Notes under the pieces: generated by a model | What the model saw: only the letters and a program-made list of their open reading frames with translations | Database searches by the model: none | Told to the model about the DNA's origin: nothing | Made by a program: the position numbers and the translations under genes | Shown: in pieces, positions 53,426 through 61,721 of the stretch | Numbering within the stretch: position 1 is the first letter of the stretch | Layout: each line of letters begins with the position of its first letter | Assembly (NCBI RefSeq): GCF_018304965.1 | Contig: NZ_JAGQED010000007.1 | Location: 121,580-185,579, forward strand | DNA: 64,000 nt | Reading direction: 5' to 3' | Source: Collimonas antrihumi | Lineage (GTDB): Bacteria; Pseudomonadota; Gammaproteobacteria; Burkholderiales; Burkholderiaceae_D

Positions 53426-54670
53426 CTAAATGTCTCGTAACGGTGCGCGCCACAATATCAACGCCGCCACTAACTTGAGCGCGCAAGGCAGCAAGGCATA
53501 CGCGCATGACAGGGCGCGAGTGCTTTGCTGGGCAATGCTGCCTGGCTGATAAGCAAGATATTGCAATAGCGGCAGGGAAATGCCTGCGGCCAGCGCCAGG
53601 TTCATTTTGCTGGTCCAGTTCCAAATACCGAAATAGGCTCCTTCCCTTTGATTACTATGCCCGGCATGTCCGATGACTGCTGCCAGCAATGCTGGCGGCA
53701 AGGCGAGGTCGGCCCCTAGAGCCAGGCCGGAAATCACGCAAATCGCGGCGAACGGCAGCAAATCGCCCGCCGATAGACAGTAAGCCCAGATAAAAGCGGC
53801 AATCGCCAGCAGCATTGCCGCCAGCCACACGCGTGCTTCGCCATAACGTCGTGCCAGGAGATGCCAGCCCGGCATTGAAGCCGCGCCGGCAACGAAATAC
53901 AGTACCAGCAACGGGCCGCTGTAAGAGGCAAGCCGCAAGCGGTCGTCGACAAAAAACAAAAACAGGGTCGCCGGAATTGCCGCGGCAATGCCGTTCATCA
54001 GGAATACAGCGAACAGCCAGCGGAAACGTCTGTTGCGGAAAGGGACAGACGCGGCGCCAATTGCCGAACCGTATTTGTCCATCGGCCGCACCGGCGGGCG
54101 GGGCGCACCGCGTAATAGCAAAGCAGTGGCGAGCAGGACCGGTGCAAATATCAGGGGTAACGATTGCAGCCCCAGCAGACTCGGCAGGATAGCCGCCAGG
54201 ATGACGCCAGACAGGCCGCAGGCTTCGCGGGTTGCCGTCAAGCGCGTTCGTTGCGCCGGAACCTGGGTCAAGGCGGCGCCCCAGCTCTGGTGGGCAATTG
54301 TCGCCAGGCTGAAACCGACGTAGACCACCAATAATGTGCCTAGCAGCCACGGCAACGCAAAGTCGGCGGCAAATGCCGGCGGTGCAAGCAAGCCGCCCAT
54401 CCCGGCCAGCAGAAACGGCAGCGACAAGACGATGGCGCGGCCATAACGATCCTGGCTATTGGAGCGATCAAGCCAATTGCCAAGAACCGGATCGAGAAAA
54501 GCATCGAACAGGCGGGCGGCAAGCAGCACACCGCCAATCGTGGCTAGGGATAGGCCGAAATGCCGGGCGTAAAAATGCGGTACGTAGACATACACGGGCA
54601 ACGCAACCAAGGCCAGCGGCATACCGAACAGCCCATATGTCAGCAGCACCGGAAATCGATAGCCGTCCAT
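53426..54670 (-). CDS. MFS transporter (GPH/MFS_2-like)
   Basis: Twelve-helix major-facilitator protein. LLTYGLFGMPLALVALPVYVYVP opens it, and the ARLFDAFLDPVLGNWLDRS segment (helix 2-3 with acidic pair) is typical of the glycoside-pentoside-hexuronide/MFS_2 group. GAYFGIWNWTSKMNLALAAG lies near the end. In this operon it may move a lipid precursor or act as a permease of unknown substrate. Its ATG overlaps the stop of the chalcone-isomerase-like gene. Confidence 0.86.
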   Translation of the reverse strand: MDGYRFPVLLTYGLFGMPLALVALPVYVYVPHFYARHFGLSLATIGGVLLAARLFDAFLDPVLGNWLDRSNSQDRYGRAIVLSLPFLLAGMGGLLAPPAFAADFALPWLLGTLLVVYVGFSLATIAHQSWGAALTQVPAQRTRLTATREACGLSGVILAAILPSLLGLQSLPLIFAPVLLATALLLRGAPRPPVRPMDKYGSAIGAASVPFRNRRFRWLFAVFLMNGIAAAIPATLFLFFVDDRLRLASYSGPLLVLYFVAGAASMPGWHLLARRYGEARVWLAAMLLAIAAFIWAYCLSAGDLLPFAAICVISGLALGADLALPPALLAAVIGHAGHSNQREGAYFGIWNWTSKMNLALAAGISLPLLQYLAYQPGSIAQQSTRALSCAYALLPCALKLVAALILWRAPLRDI

Positions 54671-55245
54671 CAGTCATGTCCAATATCGACCAGCAGCTTC
54701 TTGCGCAGTGCCGCCGCGCTGGTTTTCGGGCTGAGCCAGATGGCAAAAAAAGCATGGGCAAACTGCGGGTCGGGAATGTCGCCCAGGCCTTTCCCGTCGA
54801 GGAAAAAGCGGGCGCCATAGTTAGGCAGATATACACCGGTGATGTGGGTGCCTTTCACTACATCCTTGAACACGCCCTTCATTTGCCGTAGCCATTGGCT
54901 GTATTGCGCATCGCTGGCGCTGCCGGTTATTTTCATTTCCTTGATGCTGGTCTCGGCGATGCTATCGCTGTCGAATGAACGGGCATAGCGTAAATCAAGT
55001 GCAAAGGGCGCATTGTCGGGAGCCGCTACCTGATAACCTTGCGGTCCGACCCAGAGCTGCGCATCGTATATCAGCAGGCCGAACCAGCGAAAGCTGCCTT
55101 GGCCGGCAAGGTGTGCGTCGGCAATCGCCCGTTGGATATGCGGAGGAGGGCTGATATCGGGATGGTTGCCGCTATCGCTGATCGCATTGGCGCTGCCGAC
55201 GCTCAATAGTGTCAACAGACATGCTGAAAATATCCGGATTGCCAT
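54670..55245 (-). CDS. Chalcone isomerase-like exported protein
   Basis: Signal peptide MAIRIFSACLLTLLSVGSAN ending near NA, then a domain resembling bacterial chalcone-isomerase-like proteins: LAGQGSFRWFGLLIYDAQLWV, ALDLRYARSFDSDSIAETS, and VVKGTHITGVYLPNYGARFFLDGKGLGDI. These bacterial relatives have no proven isomerase activity; the eukaryotic fold relatives include fatty-acid-binding proteins. Start at 55245 is chosen for the signal peptide. Predicted periplasmic. Confidence 0.82.
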   Translation of the reverse strand: MAIRIFSACLLTLLSVGSANAISDSGNHPDISPPPHIQRAIADAHLAGQGSFRWFGLLIYDAQLWVGPQGYQVAAPDNAPFALDLRYARSFDSDSIAETSIKEMKITGSASDAQYSQWLRQMKGVFKDVVKGTHITGVYLPNYGARFFLDGKGLGDIPDPQFAHAFFAIWLSPKTSAAALRKKLLVDIGHD

Positions 55246-55259
55246 ATGTCGCCTGCCAA

Positions 55260-56513
55260 TCAGATTTTTTGTAGCGTGAATTGCGCCACGTTGATGCTTC
55301 CGGCACGGAAGCCAGCTTCGCAATAGGCCAGGTAGAAATCCCAGGTGCGCAGGAAACGATCATCAAATCCTTGCGTCAGCAACCGTGGCAATTGTTGCTT
55401 GAAGGCCTGCCGCCATTCCGCTAGCGTGCGCGCGTAGTCGATGCCGAACAACAGCGTGTCGACCACCTTCAGGCCATGCTGCTCGGCGTGTTGGCAAAAA
55501 ATGGAAGGCGACGGCAACATGCCGCCGGGGAAAATATACTGCTGGATGAAATCGGTGCCTTTGCGATAGCGCTCAAATAGTTCGTCGGCAATGACAATGC
55601 TCTGAATGCATGCGCGGCCACCGGCTTTCAAGTTTCGCGCAACACAGGAAAAATATCCTGGCCAGTATTTTTCGCCGACCGCTTCGAACATTTCGATTGA
55701 CGCGATGGCATCGAACTGGCCGTTGATGTCGCGGTAGTCCTGCAGCAGCATCTGGGTTTTGTCGACCACGCCGGCTTGCTGCAGGCGCTGGTTGGCGAAT
55801 TGCAGCTGCTCGGTTGACAAGGTCAGTCCGGTGACGTGCGCCGCGGCTTCGCGCGCAGCAATTTCGGCAAAGCCACCCCAGCCGCAGCCAATCTCCAGGA
55901 TGCGGGCGTTGCCGCCGATATCAAGCTGTTTCAGGATGCGCTGGTACTTGGCTTGCTGCGCTTCTTGCAGGTTCTCCACGTGACTGTCTGAAAACAGCGC
56001 ACTGGAATAGGTCATGGAAGGATCCAGCCATAGCTGGTAAAAATCATTGCCTATGTCGTAGTGCGCGTGGATGTTCTTGCGGCTGCCGGCCTTACTGTTG
56101 TTATGGAAAAGATGTTTGACGCGATATAGCAGGTTGCCCCACCAGGTACCGTATATCACCGACTCGACCGCTTGCCGGTTGCGGACGAATAATTCAATCA
56201 GGCCCGGCAGGTTGTCGGTCGTCCAGTGCTTGTCGATATAGGTTTCAGCAAAACCGATGTCACCGGATTTGAGCGCCGCATGGCACACATCCCAATTTTT
56301 CAAGGTCATCGTCAAAGCCCTTGGATAACGATCGTCGACCTTGCCGAAGGTGGCGCTCCGGCCGTCGGGGAATTGCATGGTGAGCGCGCCATGCTCAAGC
56401 TTGTTAAGCATTTGCAATATGAATTTCGCTGGCGCCGGATAACCATCGGCAGATAGATATTCCGTATGCGGATTGAGGCCGAATGCGGTTGAATGAGTGG
56501 AGTCGGAATTCAT
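55260..56513 (-). CDS. cfa: Cyclopropane-fatty-acyl-phospholipid synthase-like methyltransferase
   Basis: SAM-dependent methyltransferase acting on unsaturated acyl chains of membrane phospholipids. HYDIGNDFYQLWLDPSMTYSSALF is the CFA signature, ILEIGCGWGGFAEIAAREAA the SAM-binding loop, and ASIEMFEAVGEKYWPGYF follows. The C-terminal half has DFIQQYIFPGGMLPSPS. 417 residues. Start at 56513 has GAGGTGA five bases upstream and overlaps the DUF1365 stop. In this neighbourhood (with DUF1365 and an FAD protein) it could instead make methylated or furan fatty acids. Confidence 0.92.
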   Translation of the reverse strand: MNSDSTHSTAFGLNPHTEYLSADGYPAPAKFILQMLNKLEHGALTMQFPDGRSATFGKVDDRYPRALTMTLKNWDVCHAALKSGDIGFAETYIDKHWTTDNLPGLIELFVRNRQAVESVIYGTWWGNLLYRVKHLFHNNSKAGSRKNIHAHYDIGNDFYQLWLDPSMTYSSALFSDSHVENLQEAQQAKYQRILKQLDIGGNARILEIGCGWGGFAEIAAREAAAHVTGLTLSTEQLQFANQRLQQAGVVDKTQMLLQDYRDINGQFDAIASIEMFEAVGEKYWPGYFSCVARNLKAGGRACIQSIVIADELFERYRKGTDFIQQYIFPGGMLPSPSIFCQHAEQHGLKVVDTLLFGIDYARTLAEWRQAFKQQLPRLLTQGFDDRFLRTWDFYLAYCEAGFRAGSINVAQFTLQKI

Positions 56514-57319
56514 CTTGTCACCTCGCGGGATGGCGGAACGGGTTTGTTGAAAAAAGGAATGTGCTTGCACCATAATTTGAGTGCTTGCCAATGAATTCGC
56601 AGGATCACGCCGAAAGTCATCAATGGATACGCCAGCATCGCTTTGGCGACGCTGCGATTGGAAACCGGTTCGCCGCTCAGTGAGCTGCCGCAGACACTCG
56701 TCAGCAGCAAGGCGCCGGTGGCGTCGTCGTATTCGATCCGTGCGGTAGTGTGTTCATACTGTTGCTGATCGACTGTGCGGTCAGTGCGCATGAAGCGGAA
56801 GCGATAGACGCCTTCGACGCCACAGAACGGCGATACATGGAACACTTTATTGGCGCGCAACTCAGTGCCGAAGGCAATGTCAGCTCCCGCGGCGCCTTGC
56901 AGCAGGTAGTAATGTTTTTCACCGAAAGTGTTGTGCACCTCGCACATGACGGCGCGGAGGGCGTTGTCGGCAGCATGGCAAAACCAGAACGAAATGGGAT
57001 TGAATGCGTAGCCGAATACTCGTGGAAACGTTTGCAGCCAAATCTCACCGTCGGCGTCGTGTATGCCTTCTGCCTTGAGCAGGGCATCGATACGGTCCAA
57101 CGCAGATTGCGTGCCGTCGCCATAGTCCTTGTCGTGGAAAGACAAGAGATTGAAGCGGTTACGCGACAAAAAGATGTTGTCGAAATCGCTTTCGGCTAGC
57201 GTGCGTAGCGGTAGCCGCAGGTAATACACGCCATAGCTGAAGGCATTGCGCTTTGGCTTCAGCCGTACATGACGAACTTTGCCAAAACATAATTGAACCT
57301 GGTGCGGGGCTGTTTGCAT
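56510..57319 (-). CDS. DUF1365 family protein
   Basis: Conserved protein of unknown function found with cfa-like and flavin amine-oxidase-like genes across proteobacteria. Signature segments: GKVRHVRLKPKRNAFSYGVY at the start, DGEIWLQTFPRVFGYAFNPI, SFWFCHA, EVHNTFGEKHYYLL and KVFHVSPFCGVEGVYRFRF. A hydrophobic segment near 225-250 (MLAYPLMTFGVILRIHWQAL) suggests membrane association. It lies 27 bases after the FAD protein and overlaps cfa. Confidence 0.88.
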   Translation of the reverse strand: MQTAPHQVQLCFGKVRHVRLKPKRNAFSYGVYYLRLPLRTLAESDFDNIFLSRNRFNLLSFHDKDYGDGTQSALDRIDALLKAEGIHDADGEIWLQTFPRVFGYAFNPISFWFCHAADNALRAVMCEVHNTFGEKHYYLLQGAAGADIAFGTELRANKVFHVSPFCGVEGVYRFRFMRTDRTVDQQQYEHTTARIEYDDATGALLLTSVCGSSLSGEPVSNRSVAKAMLAYPLMTFGVILRIHWQALKLWCKHIPFFNKPVPPSREVTR

Positions 57320-57346
57320 GACTTGTCCGATAGGCCGTTGATGGGA

Positions 57347-58657
57347 TCAGGCCGCCACGCTGCATACTTCAGATGCCGGCGCCGCGGCGATTTCTTGAAT
57401 CGCCTGCGCCACCGCCTGTCCGGATTTCAAGCCATCTTCGTGAAAACCGTAACCCAGCCACGCGCCTGCAAACCAGGTGTTGCGTTGTCCCTGAATGGCA
57501 GGGAACTGACGCTGGGCGTCAATCGCGCCGGCATCAAAGACCGGATGCGCATACGCGAAACTATCGATCACGGATGCCGGCGCAGGTGCTTCAATCGGAT
57601 TAAGTGAAACCATCAGCGGCGTCTTGAACGGCAGCGGCTGCAATTGGTTCAACAGATAGTGAACACATACTTCTTGCCGCTCGCTGGAGGAACTTTGATA
57701 GTTCCAGGCCGACCAGGCTTTGCGTTGCTGTGGCAGCAGGCTGGTATCGGTATGCAGGACTGCCTGGTTCGGCTGGTACTTGATCGATCCCAGCAATCTC
57801 TGTTCTTGTGCGCTTGCATCCTTGAGCAGAAGCAAGCTCTGGTCGCTATGGCCAGCCATGACCACGTGGTCGTAGAGCTGGCTGCCGTTGCGGGTTTCTA
57901 CGCTGACTTGATAGCCGGCGACGTGGCGCAGGCGCGACACTGCGGTAACCGGGGTTTGCAAATGCTTGCGCGGGATTGCAGCCAGCATTTTTTCGACATA
58001 GTGGCGAGCGCCGCCCTGCACGGTTTGCCATTGCGGCCGATTGCTCACTTGCAGCAGGCCGTGGTTATGGCAAAAGCGGATAAAGCTGGCGACCGGGAAC
58101 TCCATCATTTTCGCGGTCGGGCAAGACCAGATGCAACCGGCCATCGGCAACAGATACCAGTTGCGGAATTCATGGCTGTAGCGATATTGATCCAGAAAAT
58201 ACCCCAGCGGCATCAGACTGGCCATTCCATCCAATGCCAGTGCCGTGGCTTGCCGATTGAAACGCAGGATGTCTCGCAACATGCGCAAATAGCCGGGACT
58301 GAGCAAATTGCGGCGTTGGGCAAATACGCTATTCAGGTTGGCGCCCGCCCACTCCAGCGTGCGAACGCCGAAAGCGCCGGCAATCGGCATTTTCACGGAA
58401 AATGACATGGTTGTTGCCACTGTGGCAATTTCAAGTTCTTCGAACAGCTTGACTAGCGTCGGATAAGTGCGATGATTAAAGACTAGGAAACCGGTATCGA
58501 CACCATAGGATCGGCCCTCCAACGTAACCTCGACGGTGTTGGTATGGCCGCCGAAATAGCTGTTGGCTTCATACAGCGTGACTTGCTGTCCTGAGATGGC
58601 GAGCCTGTATGCACAAGAGAGGCCAGCGATACCTGAGCCAATGACCGCGATTTTCAT
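57347..58657 (-). CDS. FAD-dependent amine-oxidase/desaturase-like protein
   Basis: MKIAVIGSGIAGLSCAYRLA is the dinucleotide-binding loop, followed by GGHTNTVEV and a domain shared with flavin amine oxidases and carotenoid or fatty-acid desaturases. AWLGYGFHEDGLKSGQAVAQ near the end is the second FAD contact. The start at 58657 puts the loop at the N-terminus; the longer frame to 58753 has no family support. First gene of the seven-gene operon. In the gene clusters I recall from Rhodobacter, similar FAD proteins work with CFA-like enzymes on fatty acids. Confidence 0.88.
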   Translation of the reverse strand: MKIAVIGSGIAGLSCAYRLAISGQQVTLYEANSYFGGHTNTVEVTLEGRSYGVDTGFLVFNHRTYPTLVKLFEELEIATVATTMSFSVKMPIAGAFGVRTLEWAGANLNSVFAQRRNLLSPGYLRMLRDILRFNRQATALALDGMASLMPLGYFLDQYRYSHEFRNWYLLPMAGCIWSCPTAKMMEFPVASFIRFCHNHGLLQVSNRPQWQTVQGGARHYVEKMLAAIPRKHLQTPVTAVSRLRHVAGYQVSVETRNGSQLYDHVVMAGHSDQSLLLLKDASAQEQRLLGSIKYQPNQAVLHTDTSLLPQQRKAWSAWNYQSSSSERQEVCVHYLLNQLQPLPFKTPLMVSLNPIEAPAPASVIDSFAYAHPVFDAGAIDAQRQFPAIQGQRNTWFAGAWLGYGFHEDGLKSGQAVAQAIQEIAAAPASEVCSVAA

Positions 58658-59018
58658 CTGCCTGCTTTCTGCTGAAAAGATCATCCGATGGTCGGCCCAG
58701 GAAATTCTCGGGGCCTGCAGAGTGATACGCGGCAAACTGATGATCGGATTCAAAAGCAGGATTCAAAAGCAGGGCGGCAGGTTGGATGTTTTTAGTTTGA
58801 TAATTTTTCTGTTGGTTGCATCTGAAACCCGTTGATATGCGTAAAACACAGATCAGGAGACAAATCGGTATCCGATGGTGTGCTCTAAGCGACAACTTGA
58901 CTTTGTCCGGATTTAAGACAGTTTTTTAGCAAAAAATTGGTTGTCAGCAGGTTTATAAACGGGCTTGTAACAAATTCTTGGTAAAATCGAATAGTTAACT
59001 CACTTGCTTAAGGTATGT
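58658..59018. other. 361-base divergent regulatory region with 13-bp duplication
   Basis: Lies between the lipid operon and the diiron protein gene. Two tandem copies of GATTCAAAAGCAG lie at 58747-58772, 90-115 bases before the FAD-protein start; on the minus strand they contain TGAATC. A TAAAAT at 58981-58986 may be the -10 of the rightward gene. No gene was found. Confidence 0.6.
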
Positions 59019-59885
59019 ATGCTGTATCCAGAACTGTTTAAATCGCTTGAACAAGTCCGCTGGAACATGGAGACCGATATTCCATGGGACAAGTTTGACG
59101 CCACCCAACTGTCCGATGAACAAGCTCAAACTATTCGTATGAATGCGATTACGGAATGGTCGGCGCTGCCTGCAACCGAGATGTTCCTGCGCGATAACCA
59201 CGGCGACAGCGATTTTTGCGCGTTCATGTCGGTATGGTTTTTTGAAGAACAGAAGCATTCCCTGGTGTTGATGGAATATCTGCGCCGTTTCCGGCCCGAA
59301 CTGGTGCCGACCGAAGCCGAGCTGGACAAGGTCCGTTTCGAATTCGACCCGGCGCCGCCGCTGGAAACGTTGATGATGCATTTCTGCGGCGAGATTCGCC
59401 TCAATCACTGGTACCGTTGCGCCTCCGATTGGCATACAGAGCCGGTGATCAAGCAAATTTACAAGATCATCAGCCAGGACGAAGCACGTCATGGCGGTGC
59501 TTACCTGCGCTACATGAAGAAGGCTTTGAATGAAGTGGGTGATGGCGCTTCCGCCGCATTCGCCAAGATCGGCGTCTTGATGGCTTCGGCGCGCCGTACC
59601 GAAAAGCCGCTGCATCCGACCAATCTGCACGTGAATCAGTCGTTGTTCCCGAACGATACGGTGCAGAGCCGTCTGCCGGATCCGGAGTGGCTGGAGCGTT
59701 GGCTGGACGAGCAAATCAAATTCGACGGCGTCTGGGAAAAGAAAGTGGTCGATCGTATCCTGCACAATATGTCGTTATTGTTTGAACGTACCTTCGATAC
59801 AGTGCAAGAACTGAACCGCTATCGCAAGGAAGTTGTCGCCCGCCTGGCCTCGACGGCGGCCCCAGCTCCATCTCCAGCAGTCTGA
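59019..59885 (+). CDS. Diiron ferritin-like protein (acyl-ACP-desaturase-related)
   Basis: Four-helix-bundle diiron protein of unconfirmed activity. Metal-ligand pattern: Glu in ALPATEMFLRDN, EExxH in FFEEQKHSLVLMEYL, Glu in CGEIRLNHWYR and ExxH in SQDEARHGGAYLRY. This resembles stearoyl-ACP desaturase and ferritin-like relatives. A Pro/Ala tail ends the 288 residues. ATG at 59019 has TTAAGG upstream. It is divergent from the lipid operon, so a fatty-acid substrate is plausible. Confidence 0.85.
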   Translation: MLYPELFKSLEQVRWNMETDIPWDKFDATQLSDEQAQTIRMNAITEWSALPATEMFLRDNHGDSDFCAFMSVWFFEEQKHSLVLMEYLRRFRPELVPTEAELDKVRFEFDPAPPLETLMMHFCGEIRLNHWYRCASDWHTEPVIKQIYKIISQDEARHGGAYLRYMKKALNEVGDGASAAFAKIGVLMASARRTEKPLHPTNLHVNQSLFPNDTVQSRLPDPEWLERWLDEQIKFDGVWEKKVVDRILHNMSLLFERTFDTVQELNRYRKEVVARLASTAAPAPSPAV

Positions 59886-59890
59886 TGTGA

Positions 59891-59914
59891 GCGACGCTAA
59901 GTTTTTAGCGTCGC
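59891..59914 (+). other. Perfect 10-bp hairpin after the diiron gene
   Basis: GCGACGCTAA (59891-59900) pairs with TTAGCGTCGC (59905-59914) round a four-base loop. No T-run follows directly; the terminator proper lies 32 bases further on, so this may protect the mRNA 3' end. Confidence 0.7.
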
Positions 59915-59945
59915 CTGTAACTGCTGCAAATTGATTGAATCCAAG

Positions 59946-59974
59946 CCGCAAGCGCAAGTATTGCGGTTTTTTTT
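59946..59974 (+). terminator. Intrinsic terminator downstream of the diiron gene
   Basis: CCGCAA (59946-59951), 9-base loop, TTGCGG (59961-59966), then eight Ts (59967-59974). The stem is short but the T-run is strong. It ends just 22 bases before rfaE2. Confidence 0.75.
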
Positions 59975-59996
59975 ATTGTGACCTCTTATATTCGCC

Positions 59997-60485
59997 ATGC
60001 CTAAATTTGAAACCAAGCTTTGTACCCGCGCTGAATTGAAAGCTCGCGTTGCCGCTTTGCCGCAGCCGGTGGTATTGACCAACGGCGTATTCGATATCCT
60101 GCATCGTGGCCACGTTACCTATCTGGCGCAGGCACGTGAACAAGGCGCGTCGCTGGTGGTGGCGGTGAATACCGATGCCTCGGTCAAGCGACTGGGCAAG
60201 GGCGATGACCGGCCGATCAATATCTGTGCCGACCGCATGGCCGTATTGGCGGCGCTGGAAGCTGTCAGCCTGGTGGTCGAGTTTGATGAAGATACGGCGC
60301 TGGAAGTGGTGCAGGACGCGCAGCCGGGGGTGTACGTCAAAGGCGGTGACTATCAGATGGATGCGATTCCGGAAGGCCAGGCCGTACTGGCGTATGGCGG
60401 CCAGGTGGTCGCGATTCCGTTTGCCCATGATCGCTCGACGAGCAAATTGCTGAACAAGGTGCGAAATGTGCGAGAGGGCTCCTGA
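59997..60485 (+). CDS. rfaE2: D-glycero-beta-D-manno-heptose 1-phosphate adenylyltransferase
   Basis: Makes ADP-heptose, the precursor of the LPS inner core. It is the stand-alone cytidylyltransferase-like half of HldE: VVLTNGVFDILHRGHVTYLAQA has the HxGH motif, AVNTDASVKRLGKGDDRPIN follows, and PFAHDRSTSKLLNKVR has the STS motif. 162 residues is right for a separate RfaE2; the kinase (rfaE1) must be elsewhere. Confidence 0.95.
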   Translation: MPKFETKLCTRAELKARVAALPQPVVLTNGVFDILHRGHVTYLAQAREQGASLVVAVNTDASVKRLGKGDDRPINICADRMAVLAALEAVSLVVEFDEDTALEVVQDAQPGVYVKGGDYQMDAIPEGQAVLAYGGQVVAIPFAHDRSTSKLLNKVRNVREGS

Positions 60486-60518
60486 TCTTCACGATCAGCC
60501 ACGATCAGCCAGGCAATA

Positions 60519-60549
60519 AAAAAGCGCGGTTTTCTTCCGCGCTTTTTTA
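60519..60549. terminator. Bidirectional intrinsic terminator between rfaE2 and the copper chaperone gene
   Basis: AAAAAAGCGCGG (60519-60530), 7-base loop, CCGCGCTTTTTT (60538-60549). T-runs occur on both strands. A 10-bp tandem duplication CACGATCAGC (60491-60510) lies between it and the rfaE2 stop. Confidence 0.93.
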
Positions 60550-60592
60550 TTGCAGAAACCGTTTGTATTTAGTGTTGATGCGCCGCGCCGGC

Positions 60593-61045
60593 TTATTTTC
60601 CGCTCAGATCGGTGACGACTACAGACACCTCGATCTTGCCGGCTTTCCGGAAAGTCAGTGTCAGCGGAAATTTGTCGCCAGCCTTCAATGGCTGGTTCAG
60701 GCCCATCAACATGACGTGGTAACCGTGGCCCGGCTTCATGTTGACAGTGCTCGCCGGCGGCAGATCGATCTCGCCGACTTCGCGCATTTTCATGACATTG
60801 CCATCCATGGACATGGTGTGGATCTCGCTGCTCTTGGCGACCGATGAGCTGACGCCGATCAGTTTGTCTGCTTCCTTGCCCTTGTTCTCTATACTCAGAA
60901 ACGCACCGCCGCCAGGCTGGCCCGGGACTGTGGCGCGCGCATAGGGATGGCTGATATGCAGGCTGCCAAGGTCGTACTCCTGAGCATAAGCGGAAACGCT
61001 GATGGCGAGAGAACAGAGAAACAGGGACACGGAACGCACGGACAT
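60593..61045 (-). CDS. Periplasmic copper chaperone PCu(A)C
   Basis: Delivers copper to the CuA site of cytochrome oxidase or to other cupro-proteins. Signal peptide MSVRSVSLFLCSLAISVSAY ending AYA. The copper motif is present: EIHTMSMDGNVMKMREV gives His and Met ligands, and PGHGYHVMLMGL the second His-x-Met set. GGGAFLSIENKG is the usual strand. Start at 61045 has GAAGGATC upstream. Confidence 0.9.
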   Translation of the reverse strand: MSVRSVSLFLCSLAISVSAYAQEYDLGSLHISHPYARATVPGQPGGGAFLSIENKGKEADKLIGVSSSVAKSSEIHTMSMDGNVMKMREVGEIDLPPASTVNMKPGHGYHVMLMGLNQPLKAGDKFPLTLTFRKAGKIEVSVVVTDLSGK

Positions 61046-61160
61046 GATGATCCTTCGATTAAATTGGGTAAATACCAACGGCAGATAGTGGGGCTGGTTT
61101 TTTTTACAGACGACTCGGGAAATACATCATGCTTATTTGCAAGACGATGAATTATAACAA

Positions 61161-61643
61161 TCAGGCTCCGCCGCTATAACCATTTTGGCGCCACGCCTCA
61201 TACACCACGACTGCCACGGTATTGGATAGATTCAAGCTGCGATTATCCGGCCGCATCGGCAAACGGATCCGTTGCGAAGCCGGAAATGATTCGCGCAGCG
61301 CCGGATCGAGGCCGCGGGTTTCCGAGCCAAATACAAATACGTCGCCTGGCTGGAACTGGAGGTTAGCAAAGGGCGTCGAGCCATGGGTGGTCATGGCAAA
61401 CATGCGGCTGGGATCATAGTTGCCGGCAGCACGCATGCTGGCGATGAAGGCGTCCCAGTCGGCATGCACCTGCATGGTGGCGTAGTCGTGGTAATCCAGG
61501 CCGGCCCTGCGCATTTTGCTGTCATCCAGTGGAAAGCCAAGCGGTTCGATCAAATGCAATTGCGCACCGGTATTGGCGCACAGGCGGATGATGTTGCCGG
61601 TATTCGGCGGGATTTCCGGTTCAACCAGTACGACGTGGAACAA
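61161..61643 (-). CDS. trmL: tRNA (cytidine(34)-2'-O)-methyltransferase (TTG start)
   Basis: SPOUT methyltransferase for the wobble base of tRNA-Leu. FHVVLVEPEIPPNTGNIIRL and GDVFVFGSETRGL with RLPMRPDNRSLNLSNTVAVV are the trefoil-knot motifs. Start is TTG at 61643, placed by AAGGAG seven bases upstream; the frame runs further up through a tandem repeat (reading Arg-Ser-Ile-His) without support. 160 residues is standard. Confidence 0.94.
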   Translation of the reverse strand: MFHVVLVEPEIPPNTGNIIRLCANTGAQLHLIEPLGFPLDDSKMRRAGLDYHDYATMQVHADWDAFIASMRAAGNYDPSRMFAMTTHGSTPFANLQFQPGDVFVFGSETRGLDPALRESFPASQRIRLPMRPDNRSLNLSNTVAVVVYEAWRQNGYSGGA

Positions 61644-61661
61644 CTTGATTCTCCTTATGAT

Positions 61662-61697
61662 ATGTATAGGTCGATGTATAGATCGATGTATAGATCG
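61662..61697 (-). repeat. 12-bp tandem repeat upstream of trmL
   Basis: ATGTATAGGTCG, ATGTATAGATCG, ATGTATAGATCG at 61662-61697, ending with a partial copy. It lies 18 bases upstream of the trmL start, in the gap after comF. Confidence 0.9.
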
Positions 61698-61721
61698 ATA
61701 AATCACGGATCGCGAGGACGG

